DNA from: Streptomyces smyrnaeus
Lineage (GTDB): Bacteria > Actinomycetota > Actinomycetes > Streptomycetales > Streptomycetaceae
Reading direction: 5' to 3'
Assembly (NCBI RefSeq): GCF_017676345.1
Contig: NZ_JAFFZM010000008.1
Span: 248,001 to 312,000, forward strand
DNA length: 64,000 bases
Below the pieces are notes generated by a model. It did no database searches, had not been told where the DNA came from, and saw only the letters and a program-made list of their open reading frames with translations. Both the position numbers and the translations under genes were made by a program. Below are positions 16,711-26,200 of this stretch, piece by piece (position 1 is the stretch's first letter; each line of letters opens with the position of its first letter).

Positions 16711-17490
16711 ATGGGCAGGAGCCGCAGAACAATTCCCGAGGAGTTGCTGCTGCTCGCTCTGGACCCGGCCACGGGTACCACGGCGCAGCCGCAGTCGCTC
16801 GACCTCGGCCTGGCCGGAGCACAGCTAGTGGAGCTGGCTCTGGCAGGACGGATAGCCCCTGATGGGGATCGTATCGCCGTGGTGCTGCCACGGCCGACCG
16901 GAGATCCGACTCTGGACTCCGCGTTGGAACTGCTGCGCAGGCGTGGCAGTCCCGTACGCGCTGTCCACTGGATCGGCGGGCCTCGGCTGGGGCTGCGCCA
17001 AACCTATCTCACACATCTGGAACGGTGCGGCATGGTGCACGCCGTTTCCGGCCAGATGTGCGGAGTGCTGCCGACGACGCGCTACCAGGCGACGGAGACA
17101 GCCATCAGCCGGGAGATCAGGGCCCGGCTGGACACCGCCATCCGCACCGGAGTCCCACCGGACCCGCGGACGGCGGCGCTCGCCGCACTGGCCCACGCGG
17201 TCGGTCTCGGCAAGCACCTCTACCCCGGCAACGAGGGACGGTCGTGCCGTTCCCGGCTGCGGGACCTGATCAGGCACGACCCGATGGGCGGTCTCGTCGC
17301 GCACGCGGTGATGGACGTGCAGAACGGCGTCGGGGCGCAGCCCAGGCGGGCCCAGGCGGGCGCGGCGAGCGGACCTTCCTCGGGACGTTCGGCCGCGCGG
17401 GCGACAGCGTCCGCCGCGGGTCCGACGCGGCATGTGCCGGAGCAGGCCCGGCACCTGGCGGGCGGCATGGTCAGGGCAGGAGCACGCTGA
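16711..17490 (+). CDS. GPP34 (GOLPH3/Vps74-like) family protein
   Basis: 259 residues. The N-terminal pattern RTIPEELLLLALDPATG and the following ELALAGRI match the GPP34 fold. Eukaryotic GOLPH3 binds phosphatidylinositol-4-phosphate at the Golgi; bacterial relatives, abundant in Streptomyces, have no established role. The last 55 residues are Ala/Gly/Arg-rich and probably disordered. The ATG at 16711 follows GGGGAGG. It is divergent from the D,D-carboxypeptidase gene across 195 bases, so the pair may share promoter control. No signal peptide is seen. Confidence 0.82.
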   Translation: MGRSRRTIPEELLLLALDPATGTTAQPQSLDLGLAGAQLVELALAGRIAPDGDRIAVVLPRPTGDPTLDSALELLRRRGSPVRAVHWIGGPRLGLRQTYLTHLERCGMVHAVSGQMCGVLPTTRYQATETAISREIRARLDTAIRTGVPPDPRTAALAALAHAVGLGKHLYPGNEGRSCRSRLRDLIRHDPMGGLVAHAVMDVQNGVGAQPRRAQAGAASGPSSGRSAARATASAAGPTRHVPEQARHLAGGMVRAGAR

Positions 17491-17963
17491 CCGGCTCGCC
17501 CGCGTCCCGGCGCCGGGCACGTCTTCGGGCACGACGCACAGGTCCCGGTCACCACGCACGGGGCTGAGCACGGCACAGGAACGGGCTGCGCACGGCACCC
17601 GGACCGGCTGAGCCGCACACGGGCCGAGCGCTACGCGCGTACGAGCACTACGCGCGTGGCTCGGCTCCGCGGTGCGGCGAGGACGGCAGTGCCGAGTGCG
17701 GCGGGTGTGCCGAGTGCCGGGCGCGTCGGCTGTCGGGTGTGCCGACCGCGGGTCGCGGGCGGCAGGCCAGGTGCAGGATTCGTACGCACGCGCGGGACGG
17801 TGGTCCGGTCGTCGGGAACGACGGCCGGATTCGCCTCCCGTGCGTGCAGTTTTTCGTGTCCGCTGTACTCGTGCCCGCACTCTCTGTTGCCATTTTCCAG
17901 CGGGAGCGCACATGTTGGTGGCAACCTGCTGGAGTAGTCGTACTTACACGGAGGTGCGGTCCC
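17491..17963. other. 473-base non-coding region with promoter of the XRE gene
   Basis: No reading frame here has coding character. It contains two copies of CTACGCGCGT (around 17631 and 17649). A relatively AT-rich segment at 17880-17945 holds GTTGCC and GGCAAC as distant inverted arms and probably the promoter of the gene at 17964. Nothing else can be supported. Confidence 0.45.
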
Positions 17964-18824
17964 GTGGCGTCGAACGTCAACCCCACAGTCCGGCGTCGCC
18001 GACTGGGCCAGGAGTTGCGCCGCCTGCGCGAGCAGCGGGGCATGACGGCCGAGGAGGTCGCGGACCGGCTGCTGGTCTCCCAGTCGAAGATCAGCAGGCT
18101 GGAGAACGGCCGGCGCAGCATCAGCCAGCGGGACGTACGCGATCTGTGCGGGGTCTACGAGGTCGAGGACCGGCGGATAGTCGACTCGCTGATGCAGATG
18201 GCGAAGGAGTCGCGCCAGCAGGGCTGGTGGCACGCGTTCGGTGACATCCCCTACAGCGTCTACATCGGCCTGGAGACGGACGCCGCCTCGCTGCGCGTCT
18301 ACGAACCCCAGGTCGTGCCGGGGCTGCTGCAGACGCGGCCGTACGCGGAAGCCGTCGTCGCCGGTGCGCTGCCCGAGGCCACGGCGGCGGACATCGAGCG
18401 GCGGGTGCAGGTACGGATGCGCCGCCAGGACCGCATCAAGGACGAACGCAACCCGCTGCGGCTGTGGGCGGTGCTGGACGAGTCGGTGCTGCGCCGCGAG
18501 GTCGGCGGCAAGCACACGATGGCCGAGCAGCTCGAGTACCTCAACGAGATGTCGCAGCAGCCCCATGTGACGCTGCAGGTCATGCCGTTCTCGATGGGTG
18601 CGCATCCCGGAGTGAACGGGCAGTACGCCATTCTCGAGTTCCCGGAGGCGACGGACTCGACCGTCATCTACCTCGAAGGGGTCACCAGCGACCTGTATCT
18701 GGAGAAGGCGAACGACGTGCAGAACTACAGCGTCATGTACGAGCATCTGCGGGCCCAGGCGCTGAACCCGGACCAGACCCGGGAATTCATCGAGAAGGTC
18801 GCCAAGGAGTACGCCCGGGGCTGA
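17964..18824 (+). CDS. WhiJ-like XRE regulator (HTH plus DUF5753)
   Basis: 286 residues. The helix-turn-helix spans residues 12-65 (LGQELRRLREQRGMTAEEVA, then VSQSKISRLENGRRSIS). The rest is the DUF5753 sensing domain, with the family's YEPQVVPGLLQTRPYAEAV segment. This is the architecture of Streptomyces WhiJ-type developmental regulators. The start is GTG at 17964 with CGGAGG upstream. It is followed by a small DUF397 gene, the usual partner; in known cases the DUF397 protein is proposed to antagonise the DNA-binding partner. Targets here are unknown, but an effect on differentiation is a reasonable inference. Confidence 0.87.
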   Translation: MASNVNPTVRRRRLGQELRRLREQRGMTAEEVADRLLVSQSKISRLENGRRSISQRDVRDLCGVYEVEDRRIVDSLMQMAKESRQQGWWHAFGDIPYSVYIGLETDAASLRVYEPQVVPGLLQTRPYAEAVVAGALPEATAADIERRVQVRMRRQDRIKDERNPLRLWAVLDESVLRREVGGKHTMAEQLEYLNEMSQQPHVTLQVMPFSMGAHPGVNGQYAILEFPEATDSTVIYLEGVTSDLYLEKANDVQNYSVMYEHLRAQALNPDQTREFIEKVAKEYARG

Positions 18825-18842
18825 GCGGACCCGCCCCGAACG

Positions 18843-18870
18843 AAACGGCCCGGCAACTGCCGGGCCGTTT
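18843..18870 (+). terminator. Strong intrinsic terminator hairpin
   Basis: AAACGGCCCGGCA (18843-18855) pairs perfectly with TGCCGGGCCGTTT (18858-18870), ending in three T. It lies just after the XRE stop, so the XRE and DUF397 genes are probably separate transcripts or joined only by read-through. Confidence 0.8.
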
Positions 18871-19046
18871 GGCATGTGCCGCACGAGGTTGCCGAAAAAG
18901 GCGGGAAGGCTACACCGCTGGGCACCGCGATGTGAAGAGCTGCTTGGAATATGCCATCCGGTTGAGTGAACGACGGCTTCCCGCGCCCGAATCGCCGCGT
19001 AATGTCGTTCGCACGTCAGGAACAACCCGGAACAACCGGAGCAGAT

Positions 19047-19262
19047 ATGCCGATTCAGCAGGGAAACACTCACGACTGGACCAAGTCCAGCTACTCGACC
19101 GGTAACGGTGCCTGCGTGGAGGTGAAGTCGCCGGCCGTGCGCACGGTGGCGGTGCGTGACTCCAAAGAGCCGCAGGGGCCCGCGCTCAGCTTCCGGCCGG
19201 AGGTGTGGGGCGCGTTCGTGAGCCGGGTGAGCGCCGAACACTCCGGCGTCGCCCGGGCCTGA
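19047..19262 (+). CDS. DUF397 small protein
   Basis: 71 residues. The family pattern is clear: WTKSSYSTGNGACVEV, then VAVRDSKEPQGPALSF and WGAFV. DUF397 proteins are small partners of WhiJ/DUF5753 XRE regulators in streptomycetes and are thought to modulate them. The ATG at 19047 has a GGAG-like site upstream. It lies 222 bases after the XRE gene, beyond a terminator hairpin. A third small kinase-like gene sometimes present in such loci is missing here. Confidence 0.87.
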   Translation: MPIQQGNTHDWTKSSYSTGNGACVEVKSPAVRTVAVRDSKEPQGPALSFRPEVWGAFVSRVSAEHSGVARA

Positions 19263-19338
19263 GGCCGGCGCCGGAAGCCCGTACGGTGTCGGCGGCGCGC
19301 CCTCGCGGCGCTGCCCGGACGGCGCCCCAGTGACGTAG

Positions 19339-19379
19339 GAGCCCTCTCGACTGGCCCGCCGTCCCGGCCGAGGGGGCTC
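19339..19379. terminator. Hairpin between convergent genes
   Basis: An 11-base arm at 19339-19349 pairs with 19369-19379 (one G-T pair), with a 19-base loop, between the DUF397 stop and the stop of the convergent gene at 19406. Confidence 0.45.
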
Positions 19380-19405
19380 AGCACTGCGCGCGGCGGCTCA
19401 CCGCC

Positions 19406-20305
19406 TCAGCGGAGCTGGTCCACATAGGTGTCCGTGCCCGGGATCGTCGGGACGAAGGGCGCGACCAGTTCCGTCCGCCCCAGCCCGGACTCCGCCACGG
19501 TCTCGTCCAGGCCCGTGAAACTTGCCTCCCAGCGTTCGCGCGGGTCCTCCTGGAGGAACCACAGCAGGGTCAGCCGGGTGTCGACACCCTCGACCTGCTC
19601 GACGTACGACATCCGGTCGACGGGCAGCGGGGTGGGGCGGAAGACGGTGACCATGGCGGCAGGGGAGCCCTTCAGCCGGGCCGGGAGGTGGCGGGCACGC
19701 AGCCACTCCAGCAGTTCGGCCCGCTCCCCCGCGCTCCTCGCGTCGACGACCTGGAGCACCAGGCCCCGATAGGGGTGGTCGAGCGCGTGGTGGTCGCGGG
19801 GACCGGCGGCACCGTCGCGATAGACGGTCGCCTCGTGGTCCTGGAAGCTGGTGAAGACGTGGGTGCGGGCGCGGTGGACGCGCCCGTCGCGGTTGAGGCG
19901 CTTGTTGATCGCGACGGTCCACCGCATGTGCTCCGCGTAGCGGCCCTCGGTGATCCAGTACGTGGCCAGATAGCAGCCCGTGGTGACCGGTTGTGCGACA
20001 GCGGACTCGGCCGGGTAGCGCAGTGCTCGCAGCTCCCGGGTGGCCACCCAGCGGCGTCCGGCGTAGATCCAGGGCATGGCCATGGCGCCCGCGATGTAGT
20101 GGTCGTCCTCGTACCAGCGGTTGTAGGCGTACTCGTGCCCCGGGTGGGGCTCGACCATCGTGATGAGGGCGTGTCCGGGGCGTACGCCGTAGGGGCCGAC
20201 CGAGGCCAACTCGGCGTAGGTGTCCGGCCGGGTGCCCGGATCGGTGCGCTTGTCCGCGGGGGTGTCGTCCTGGGCCGTGGCGGGCGGGTCGGTCGGTGTC
20301 TCCAT
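19406..20305 (-). CDS. Uncharacterised protein, possible dimeric alpha/beta-barrel (EthD-like)
   Basis: 299 residues, no signal peptide. The segment AYNRWYEDDHYIAGAMAMPW has the W-Y-x-x-x-H pattern seen in EthD-type and other ferredoxin-like dimeric barrels. A second related half (RGLVLQVVDARSAGERAELL, then LPARLKG) suggests a duplicated barrel. I cannot name a reaction. The ATG at 20305 has GGAAC upstream. It is divergent from an SDR gene, and a copy of the CTGAC/GTCAG palindrome sits between them at 20355-20369, linking this pair to the dispersed catabolic regulon described in the findings. A degradative or ring-modifying role is only an inference. Confidence 0.65.
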   Translation of the reverse strand: METPTDPPATAQDDTPADKRTDPGTRPDTYAELASVGPYGVRPGHALITMVEPHPGHEYAYNRWYEDDHYIAGAMAMPWIYAGRRWVATRELRALRYPAESAVAQPVTTGCYLATYWITEGRYAEHMRWTVAINKRLNRDGRVHRARTHVFTSFQDHEATVYRDGAAGPRDHHALDHPYRGLVLQVVDARSAGERAELLEWLRARHLPARLKGSPAAMVTVFRPTPLPVDRMSYVEQVEGVDTRLTLLWFLQEDPRERWEASFTGLDETVAESGLGRTELVAPFVPTIPGTDTYVDQLR

Positions 20306-20354
20306 TGGGGTTCCTCCGGCTCCTCGGCTCCCGTACGGTGTCCTGACTGTGTAG

Positions 20355-20369
20355 CTGACTGGGCGTCAG
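20355..20369. promoter_or_regulatory. CTGAC-N5-GTCAG palindrome
   Basis: CTGACTGGGCGTCAG lies between the divergent genes at 20305 and 20420. It has 5-base perfect arms and the same CGTCAG right half as the other six copies in this window, but differs by one base (T for G) in the left arm. Confidence 0.55.
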
Positions 20370-20419
20370 AATTCGAGACCCCGGTCGACCGGACGGCCCT
20401 GGGCGGGAGGCGATCTGTC

Positions 20420-21214
20420 GTGCTGCTTGCGGACAAGACCGTGGTGGTGTCGGGAGTCGGCGCCGGTCTCGGCCACGAAGTGGCCGCCGCCTGCGTGCGG
20501 GAAGGCGCCCGTGTCGTACTCGGCGCCCGTACGGAGGCGAACCTGGCGGCCTGCGCCGCCGCCGTCGACCCCGACCGGACGCACAGCGCCTACCGCACCG
20601 TCGACATCCGGGACGAGGACCAGTGCGCGGCACTGGCCGCGCTGGCGGACGAACGCTTCGGCGGTATCGACGCGGTCGTCCACGTCGCCGCGCTCGACAC
20701 CGTGATGGGCGGCCTGGAGGACGCCGACCTCGCCGAGTGGCAGCAGGTGCTGGATGTCAATCTGCTGGGGACGCTGCGCATGACCCGGGCCTGTCTGCCC
20801 GCGCTGAAGGCGGCCGGGGCACGCGGGGACGGCTCCGTCGTGATGATCGGCACCCAGTCCTCCGTCGCCCCTCCCACCCAGGTGCGGCAGGCGGCCTACG
20901 CGGCCTCCAAGGGCGCCCTCGTCTCCGCCATGTACTCCCTCGCCAGGGAACTGGGGCCGCACCGGATACGGGTCAACACCGTGCAGCCCGGCTGGATGTG
21001 GGGGCCGATGGTGGAGGGATATGTGACCTGGACGGCGGAGTCGGAAGGGTCGGCGCCCGAGGCGGTGCGGGGCCGGCTGGAGGAGCGCATGGCGCTGCCG
21101 CGGATGGCCGAGGACGGGGACGTGGCCGAGACGGTGGTGTTCTTCGCCTCCGGGAGGGCGCGGGGCATCACGGGGCAGTGCCTGCTGGTGAACGCGGGCG
21201 AGCTCATGCGGTGA
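20420..21214 (+). CDS. Short-chain dehydrogenase/reductase
   Basis: 264 residues. The cofactor motif VVVSGVGAGLGHEVAAACV has the G-x-x-x-G-x-G spacing. The catalytic set is present: Asn in the VLDVNLLGTL helix, Ser in VVMIGTQSSV and Tyr-x-x-x-Lys in AAYAASKGALVSAM. The motif GARTEANL after strand 2 suggests NADP(H) preference. The start is GTG at 20420 with GGGAGG 8 bases upstream. It probably oxidises or reduces a hydroxyl/keto group of a catabolic intermediate. It is preceded by the regulon palindrome, and its 3' end overlaps the LysR gene by 11 bases. Confidence 0.88.
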   Translation: MLLADKTVVVSGVGAGLGHEVAAACVREGARVVLGARTEANLAACAAAVDPDRTHSAYRTVDIRDEDQCAALAALADERFGGIDAVVHVAALDTVMGGLEDADLAEWQQVLDVNLLGTLRMTRACLPALKAAGARGDGSVVMIGTQSSVAPPTQVRQAAYAASKGALVSAMYSLARELGPHRIRVNTVQPGWMWGPMVEGYVTWTAESEGSAPEAVRGRLEERMALPRMAEDGDVAETVVFFASGRARGITGQCLLVNAGELMR

Positions 21215-22157
21215 CCCGTGGCCGTGCGCCGTGGCCCTCCTTCGTCGCGGCGGCGGCCCGGTCCTCCGACTCCTGCTGGAAGTGCTGTACGACCTGGGAT
21301 GCGACGGCGCGTGCCGCGCGGGAGGGCAGGCGCCGTCGGTGACGCGCCAGGTGGACGGAGACATCCGGGAGGGAGGGGCCGCGTACTGCCGTGAGGCGGC
21401 CGTCGCGCAGCGCCTCGATCACGTTGGCGCGCGGGAGGATGGTCAGACCGAGCCCCGCTGCGACGCAGGAGCGGGCGGCTTCGATGCTGCCGAAGCGGGT
21501 CAGCCGAGGCCGGACACCGGCGACCGCCTGCAGCCGTTCAGCCAGCCAGTCGCTGTAGGAGCAGCCCTGCTCGTGCAGGAAGAAGTTCTCCCGCGCCAGC
21601 TCATGCCACGTGACCGGTCCTTCGCGGGCGGCGAGGGGGTGACCGGGAGCGCACACCAGCACCAGGGGCTGACCGGCGATGCGCTCAGCCGTCACGCCGG
21701 GGAAGTCGACCTGCTCCTCCAGGAGGAGAGCACAGTCCAGTCGTCCTGCCCGCAGCCCCTCCACGGCGCTGGTGGTCCCGCACGGCTCCAGGTGCACCTC
21801 CACCTCGGGGTGGAGGCTGCGCAGCGCGGCGATCACACCCGGGAGGTGGGCCGAGCACTGGGTTTCGCCCGCTCCTACCACCACCGTCCCGCTGACCGGG
21901 CCGTCCTCGGTGGCCGCCGCGAACAACCGTGACTCCGCCTCCAGGACCTCCTCGGCCACGCCGAGCAGCCGCCGCCCCGCCTCGGTGAGCAGCGCACCTC
22001 TGGCCAGCCGGTCGAAGAGCCGCGTGCCCAGCGCCTTCTCCAAAGCTTTGACCTGCACGGTGACCGTGGACTGCGCCAACCGCAGTTCGGCGGCAGCGCC
22101 GGTGAAGCTTTCCGTCCTGGCGAGTGCGGCGAAGGTCTGGAGCAGTCGGGTGTCCAT
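21204..22157 (-). CDS. LysR-family transcriptional regulator
   Basis: 317 residues. The N-terminal winged helix-turn-helix spans residues 1-60 (LLQTFAALARTESFTGAAAE, then LAQSTVTVQVKALEKALGTR). The periplasmic-binding-protein-like effector domain covers residues 90-290. The C-terminal tail past residue 290 is charged. The start lies 91 bases from the divergent PhzF gene, the classic LysR arrangement, with an inverted repeat between them; PhzF is therefore the likely target. Confidence 0.9.
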   Translation of the reverse strand: MDTRLLQTFAALARTESFTGAAAELRLAQSTVTVQVKALEKALGTRLFDRLARGALLTEAGRRLLGVAEEVLEAESRLFAAATEDGPVSGTVVVGAGETQCSAHLPGVIAALRSLHPEVEVHLEPCGTTSAVEGLRAGRLDCALLLEEQVDFPGVTAERIAGQPLVLVCAPGHPLAAREGPVTWHELARENFFLHEQGCSYSDWLAERLQAVAGVRPRLTRFGSIEAARSCVAAGLGLTILPRANVIEALRDGRLTAVRGPSLPDVSVHLARHRRRLPSRAARAVASQVVQHFQQESEDRAAAATKEGHGARPRVTA

Positions 22158-22176
22158 GCCAGGACCCTAACAAGCC

Positions 22177-22191
22177 ATCGAGCTGTTCGAT
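22177..22191. promoter_or_regulatory. LysR-type binding-site candidate
   Basis: ATCGA-N5-TCGAT is a perfect inverted repeat 19 bases upstream of the LysR start and 58 bases upstream of the PhzF start. A LysR box has T-N11-A symmetry, which this site satisfies. A TAATAATG-like -10 region follows at 22217-22224. Confidence 0.55.
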
Positions 22192-22248
22192 CGCTCTCAT
22201 ACATAACTATCGTTGGTAATAATGTGGCCAGGGTGGAAGGGTGCAGGC

Positions 22249-23163
22249 ATGACTTCCTCAGCGGCCGAAACGCCCACTCCAGCCACGACAGCGGCAGCGG
22301 TTGCCGACGCCGGCATCCTTCGCTACACCGCCTTCACCTCCGACCCCGACGGCGGCAACCCGGCCGGTGTCGTCCTCGACGCCACGCGGCTCGACGAACA
22401 GCAGATGCTGGCGATCGCCGCCGAGGTCGGATATTCCGAGACGGCGTTCATCACCGCCGGGGACGAGCAGCAACGCCGCTTCACCCTGCGGTACTTCAGC
22501 CCGCTCGCCGAGGTGGCCTTCTGCGGGCACGCCACCGTCGCCGCGTCGGTGGCACTCGCCGAGCGCATCGGCCCCGGCACGCTGCTCTTCGATACTCCCG
22601 CCGGGGAGATCACAGTGGCGACCGGGACCGATGGACAGGGCGCCGTGCGGGCGACGCTCACCAGCGTCCCCACCCGGTCCCGGCCCGCGCAGGACGCCGA
22701 GGTGGACGCCACGCTGTCGGCCCTGGGATGGAACAGGTCCGAACTCGACGCGGAGCTGCCGCCGCACGTCGCCTTCGGCGGTAACGAGCACTTGGTACTC
22801 GCAGCCGGCTCCAGCGCCCGACTGGCCGACCTCGACTACGACTTCGAGGCGCTGGCCGGTGTCATGCGGCAGTACGGCTGGACGACGGTGCACCTGGTCT
22901 GGCGGGAGAGCGCCGACCGCTTCCACGCACGCGACCCGTTCCCCGTCGGCGGCGTCGTCGAGGACCCGGCCACCGGAGCGGCGGCCGCCGCGTTCGGAGG
23001 CTACCTGCGCACGCTCGGGCTGCTGCCCGCGGCGGGCGTGGTCGCCATCCGGCAGGGAGAAGACATGGGGCGGCCGAGCGATCTGCTCATCGAGGCGGAG
23101 CCCGGCGGCGCACGGATCCGCGTCACCGGCCACGCCGTGCGGATCACCGACAGCCAGGGCTGA
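22249..23163 (+). CDS. PhzF-family isomerase/epimerase-like protein
   Basis: 304 residues. Motifs of the two-lobed diaminopimelate-epimerase fold are visible: FTSDPDGGNPAGVVLDA near the start, EVGYSETAF with the catalytic Glu, and FSPLAEVAFCGHATVAAS. The C-terminal lobe has GVVEDPATGAAAAAFGGYL. PhzF isomerises an intermediate of phenazine synthesis, but most relatives are of unknown substrate, and no other phenazine gene is nearby. The ATG at 22249 has GGAAGG upstream; it is preferred over an upstream ATG at 22213. It is divergent from the LysR gene. Confidence 0.87.
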   Translation: MTSSAAETPTPATTAAAVADAGILRYTAFTSDPDGGNPAGVVLDATRLDEQQMLAIAAEVGYSETAFITAGDEQQRRFTLRYFSPLAEVAFCGHATVAASVALAERIGPGTLLFDTPAGEITVATGTDGQGAVRATLTSVPTRSRPAQDAEVDATLSALGWNRSELDAELPPHVAFGGNEHLVLAAGSSARLADLDYDFEALAGVMRQYGWTTVHLVWRESADRFHARDPFPVGGVVEDPATGAAAAAFGGYLRTLGLLPAAGVVAIRQGEDMGRPSDLLIEAEPGGARIRVTGHAVRITDSQG

Positions 23164-23246
23164 TCCGGCAGTCTTGCGCACCCCGGCCCCGCACGCCCGC
23201 AGGCTCCGCAGGACCGCAGCCCGCAAGCGACCCGCAGGGGCAACCC

Positions 23247-26200
23247 CTACCCGGACAACCCGTCCAACCGCCGCTCGAACAGCAGGGGTACAGGCATCGA
23301 GGGGACGACCGCAAGGTGGCTGGTGGACCGGTGGTTCGCGGCTTGTGGGAGGTGAGGCAGCTTGGGGGCCTCCAGGGGCAGCCGGGGTGAGGTGCGCTCG
23401 TGCCAGAGGCCGGGCACGAACAGGCTGCGGCCTGCTCGGGGGCGGGTGGCCAGGAGCACCAGCGGGGTCGCGGCGAGCTCCGCTGCCGCCTCCTTGAAGC
23501 GGGCGGGCTTCCAGCCCGTCCACGCCTTCACCCGGCGGTCCGTGGGATCCGGGAGGGCCAGCAGCATCAGCTGGAGCGCCGCCGCGTCCTCGCTCAGGCC
23601 ATGCTGCTCCGCAAAGCGGGCCACCAACTGCGGGACCGAGCGGACCGGGTACTGCTCCCAGCCGGGGGGCAGCTCCGCGTCAGCTGCCAGATGGGCGCCC
23701 AGCGCGGCGAAGTCCTCGCTGAGCAGCAGCCGCAGGTCCGCCAGCGCCGGCAGGCCCGAGGGAGTGGGGAGCCACTGGGAGGGCAGGACGGAGTCCAGGT
23801 AGGTGTCCAGCGCTTCGAGCACCGGATCGTTCGCGCCCGACAGCTGGTCCGGGTCCACGGACACATGGCGGACTTCGTGGGTCTTGTCCTCCACCACCGT
23901 CACGGCCGGGTGCGCGGTGAGTGCGTCGGTGGCCGGCGGGGCGCCCATCAGATGATTGCTCTGCAGGGAGAAGACCCGCAGCGGGCCGGGTCCCGCCGCC
24001 AGTTCCTGGCGCAGCCGGGAGATGGCCGCTCCGAGAGTCGGGCGCAGCGGATCGCCCGCGGGCGTGCGGTAGGCCGCCCAGGCGGCGAGGCGGGGCAGCG
24101 CCAGCAGTTCGGGCTCGGGGCTCAGCGGTACGCCGGGCGCGAGGCAGTCGGCGCCGGCGGCGAGCCGGCCCAGGAGTGCGGAGCGCCGCAGTGGCGGCCA
24201 CCACAGCCGGCCGGTGGAGTCGGAGGTGTGGGTCTCGCTCTCGGGCCGGCGGCGTGGTGGTGCCGACTCCCCCGTGGGCGCGGCGACTTCCTTGTGCACC
24301 GGTGTCGTCAGCGCGGACGGTGTGGGCAGCGGCCTGCCGATCTCGCTGAGCCACCACTCGGCGGCGCGCGGCACGTCCGGACCTTGGGTCCACAGCAGCT
24401 CGGGGGCGTCCGGCAGCAGCCTGTCGTAGAGCGCCGAGAGTTGTTTGGGGGTGAGGAAGTGGTGGAGCCCGTCCAGGGCTCTCTCATACTCCTTCTCCGT
24501 CACCTCCCAGCTCTTGATGCCATAGGAGCCCGTGGTCGAAAGGAGGCTCTGTGCGACGCCCTGGTGCGGAGCGCAGGGCAGCACTCCACGCAGCAGGACC
24601 ACCGCCTCGGGGTGTGAGAGGCCGAGCCGTCCGGCGAAGTCGGCGGCCAGTTCCGGGCGTGCGGGGGCCGGGCCGTGCTGCTGGTACGACTGAGCGAAGC
24701 GCGTGAACCAGCTGCCGGGACGCGCGGGCTCCAGCACATCGGCCCTGACCGGTTCGAGGCCCGCGGCGGCGAGCGGGCCGACCGCCGGGAAGTCGCCACC
24801 GGGTGCGTACTCCAGCACCCGCAGCGGAACCGGTTCCCGGGCCACCGACCCGGTTCTGCGCTCCTGGAGAACCAGGGCAGCCGAGGCCCCGGTGCGGATC
24901 GGCCAGGTGTACAGCGCGGGCAACTGCCGCATCGTCGCGGTGGGCAGCGTGTACTCCACGATCCGCCACTCCCCCGAGGCGAAGGGGCAGTCCGCGTACT
25001 GGGCCAGTTCGGCCACCGTCCTGGACGCGTCGCGGGTGAGGCCCGTCGCGGCGCGCAGGGCCTCCACCAGAGCGTACCCGTGGACGGGCCCGACCCTGAA
25101 CCGCTGCCAGGCGTGGTCCCGCTCCTGGCTGCCCTTGCGGAGGTCGCCGTCCCAGGGCGGGGTGTCGGAGACCGCCAGCCGCATCAGCCGTTGGGCGAGG
25201 GACCGCCAGGAGGTGTCCTCTTCCGGGGCGGGCGCCGGGGCGGGGACCCGCTCGGCGTCCGGGGTGAAGCGGCGCACCAGGCGGGCCTGGCCTTCGAGGC
25301 AGTTGGCGGCCATCACCAGCAGGTGGGTGACCCGGTGGAAGCTCAGGCCCGCCTCCTGCCAGGTGGCGCCCTGGGCGAGCTCGGGCAGTTCGTCGCGGAG
25401 CAGGACGAAGTTGTCGCCTCGTGCTCCGTCGCCCGGGCTGAGGTGTTCGGGCTTCACCTTGGCGACGATCTTCTCGACCCGTTCGCGGTCCAGCTGAGGC
25501 GGCAGTTCGCGCATCAGCAGCCCGATGACGTCGACCGCGGCGAACTCGCGGGCCGCCTCGGGGTCCTGGAGCAGTTGGTCGACCGCTCCCCCGACGTGGA
25601 CGAACCGGCCGAGGACCAGCACCAGTCCGTCGAAATCGACCCCGGCGCGCAGCAGCGCCCGCTCGCGCGCGCACCAGGCTCGCAGTTCCTCGTGGCCGAC
25701 CCAGGTGGTGTACAGGTGGTCGAGCCTGCCCCAGCCCTTGGTCTGGTGCGGGTTGTACCAGCGGTTGGACGACATCGCGTCGGCGGCCTTGTCGCCTTCC
25801 ACCGTCATATCGAGGTCGGCGCGCATCCACGCTCGCACCTCGCTCTCGAAGCGCGCGTCGGCCAGCAGGTGGCGCAGCTCGGGGCGGCGCGAGACCAGCA
25901 GGTCGTACGGGCGCGCCGTGGCCAGCCGTTCCGGTGGGTCGCTGACCGGGACGCCGTGCTCCAGGAGCAGGTCCATCAGGTCGAGGGGGATGCGCTTGCG
26001 CTCTCTCCAGTCGCGGTACGTCCAGTGCCGGAACTCGACCGGGACGCCGTCGGCGGCTGCCCTCGGGGCGACGCGCTCGGCCAGCTCGTACACCATCGGC
26101 CACGGGCCGCTGTCCCGGACCGGCGCCGTGTTGACGCAGTCGGTCAGCCAGGCGGCGGTCGCTCCCCGCTCAAGTCCGGGGAGCTCCCCGGTGAGCTGGG

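Noticed and set aside
22249..23163. A phenazine gene cluster
   Set aside because: Only a PhzF-like gene is present; no other phenazine gene lies nearby, and most PhzF relatives have other roles.
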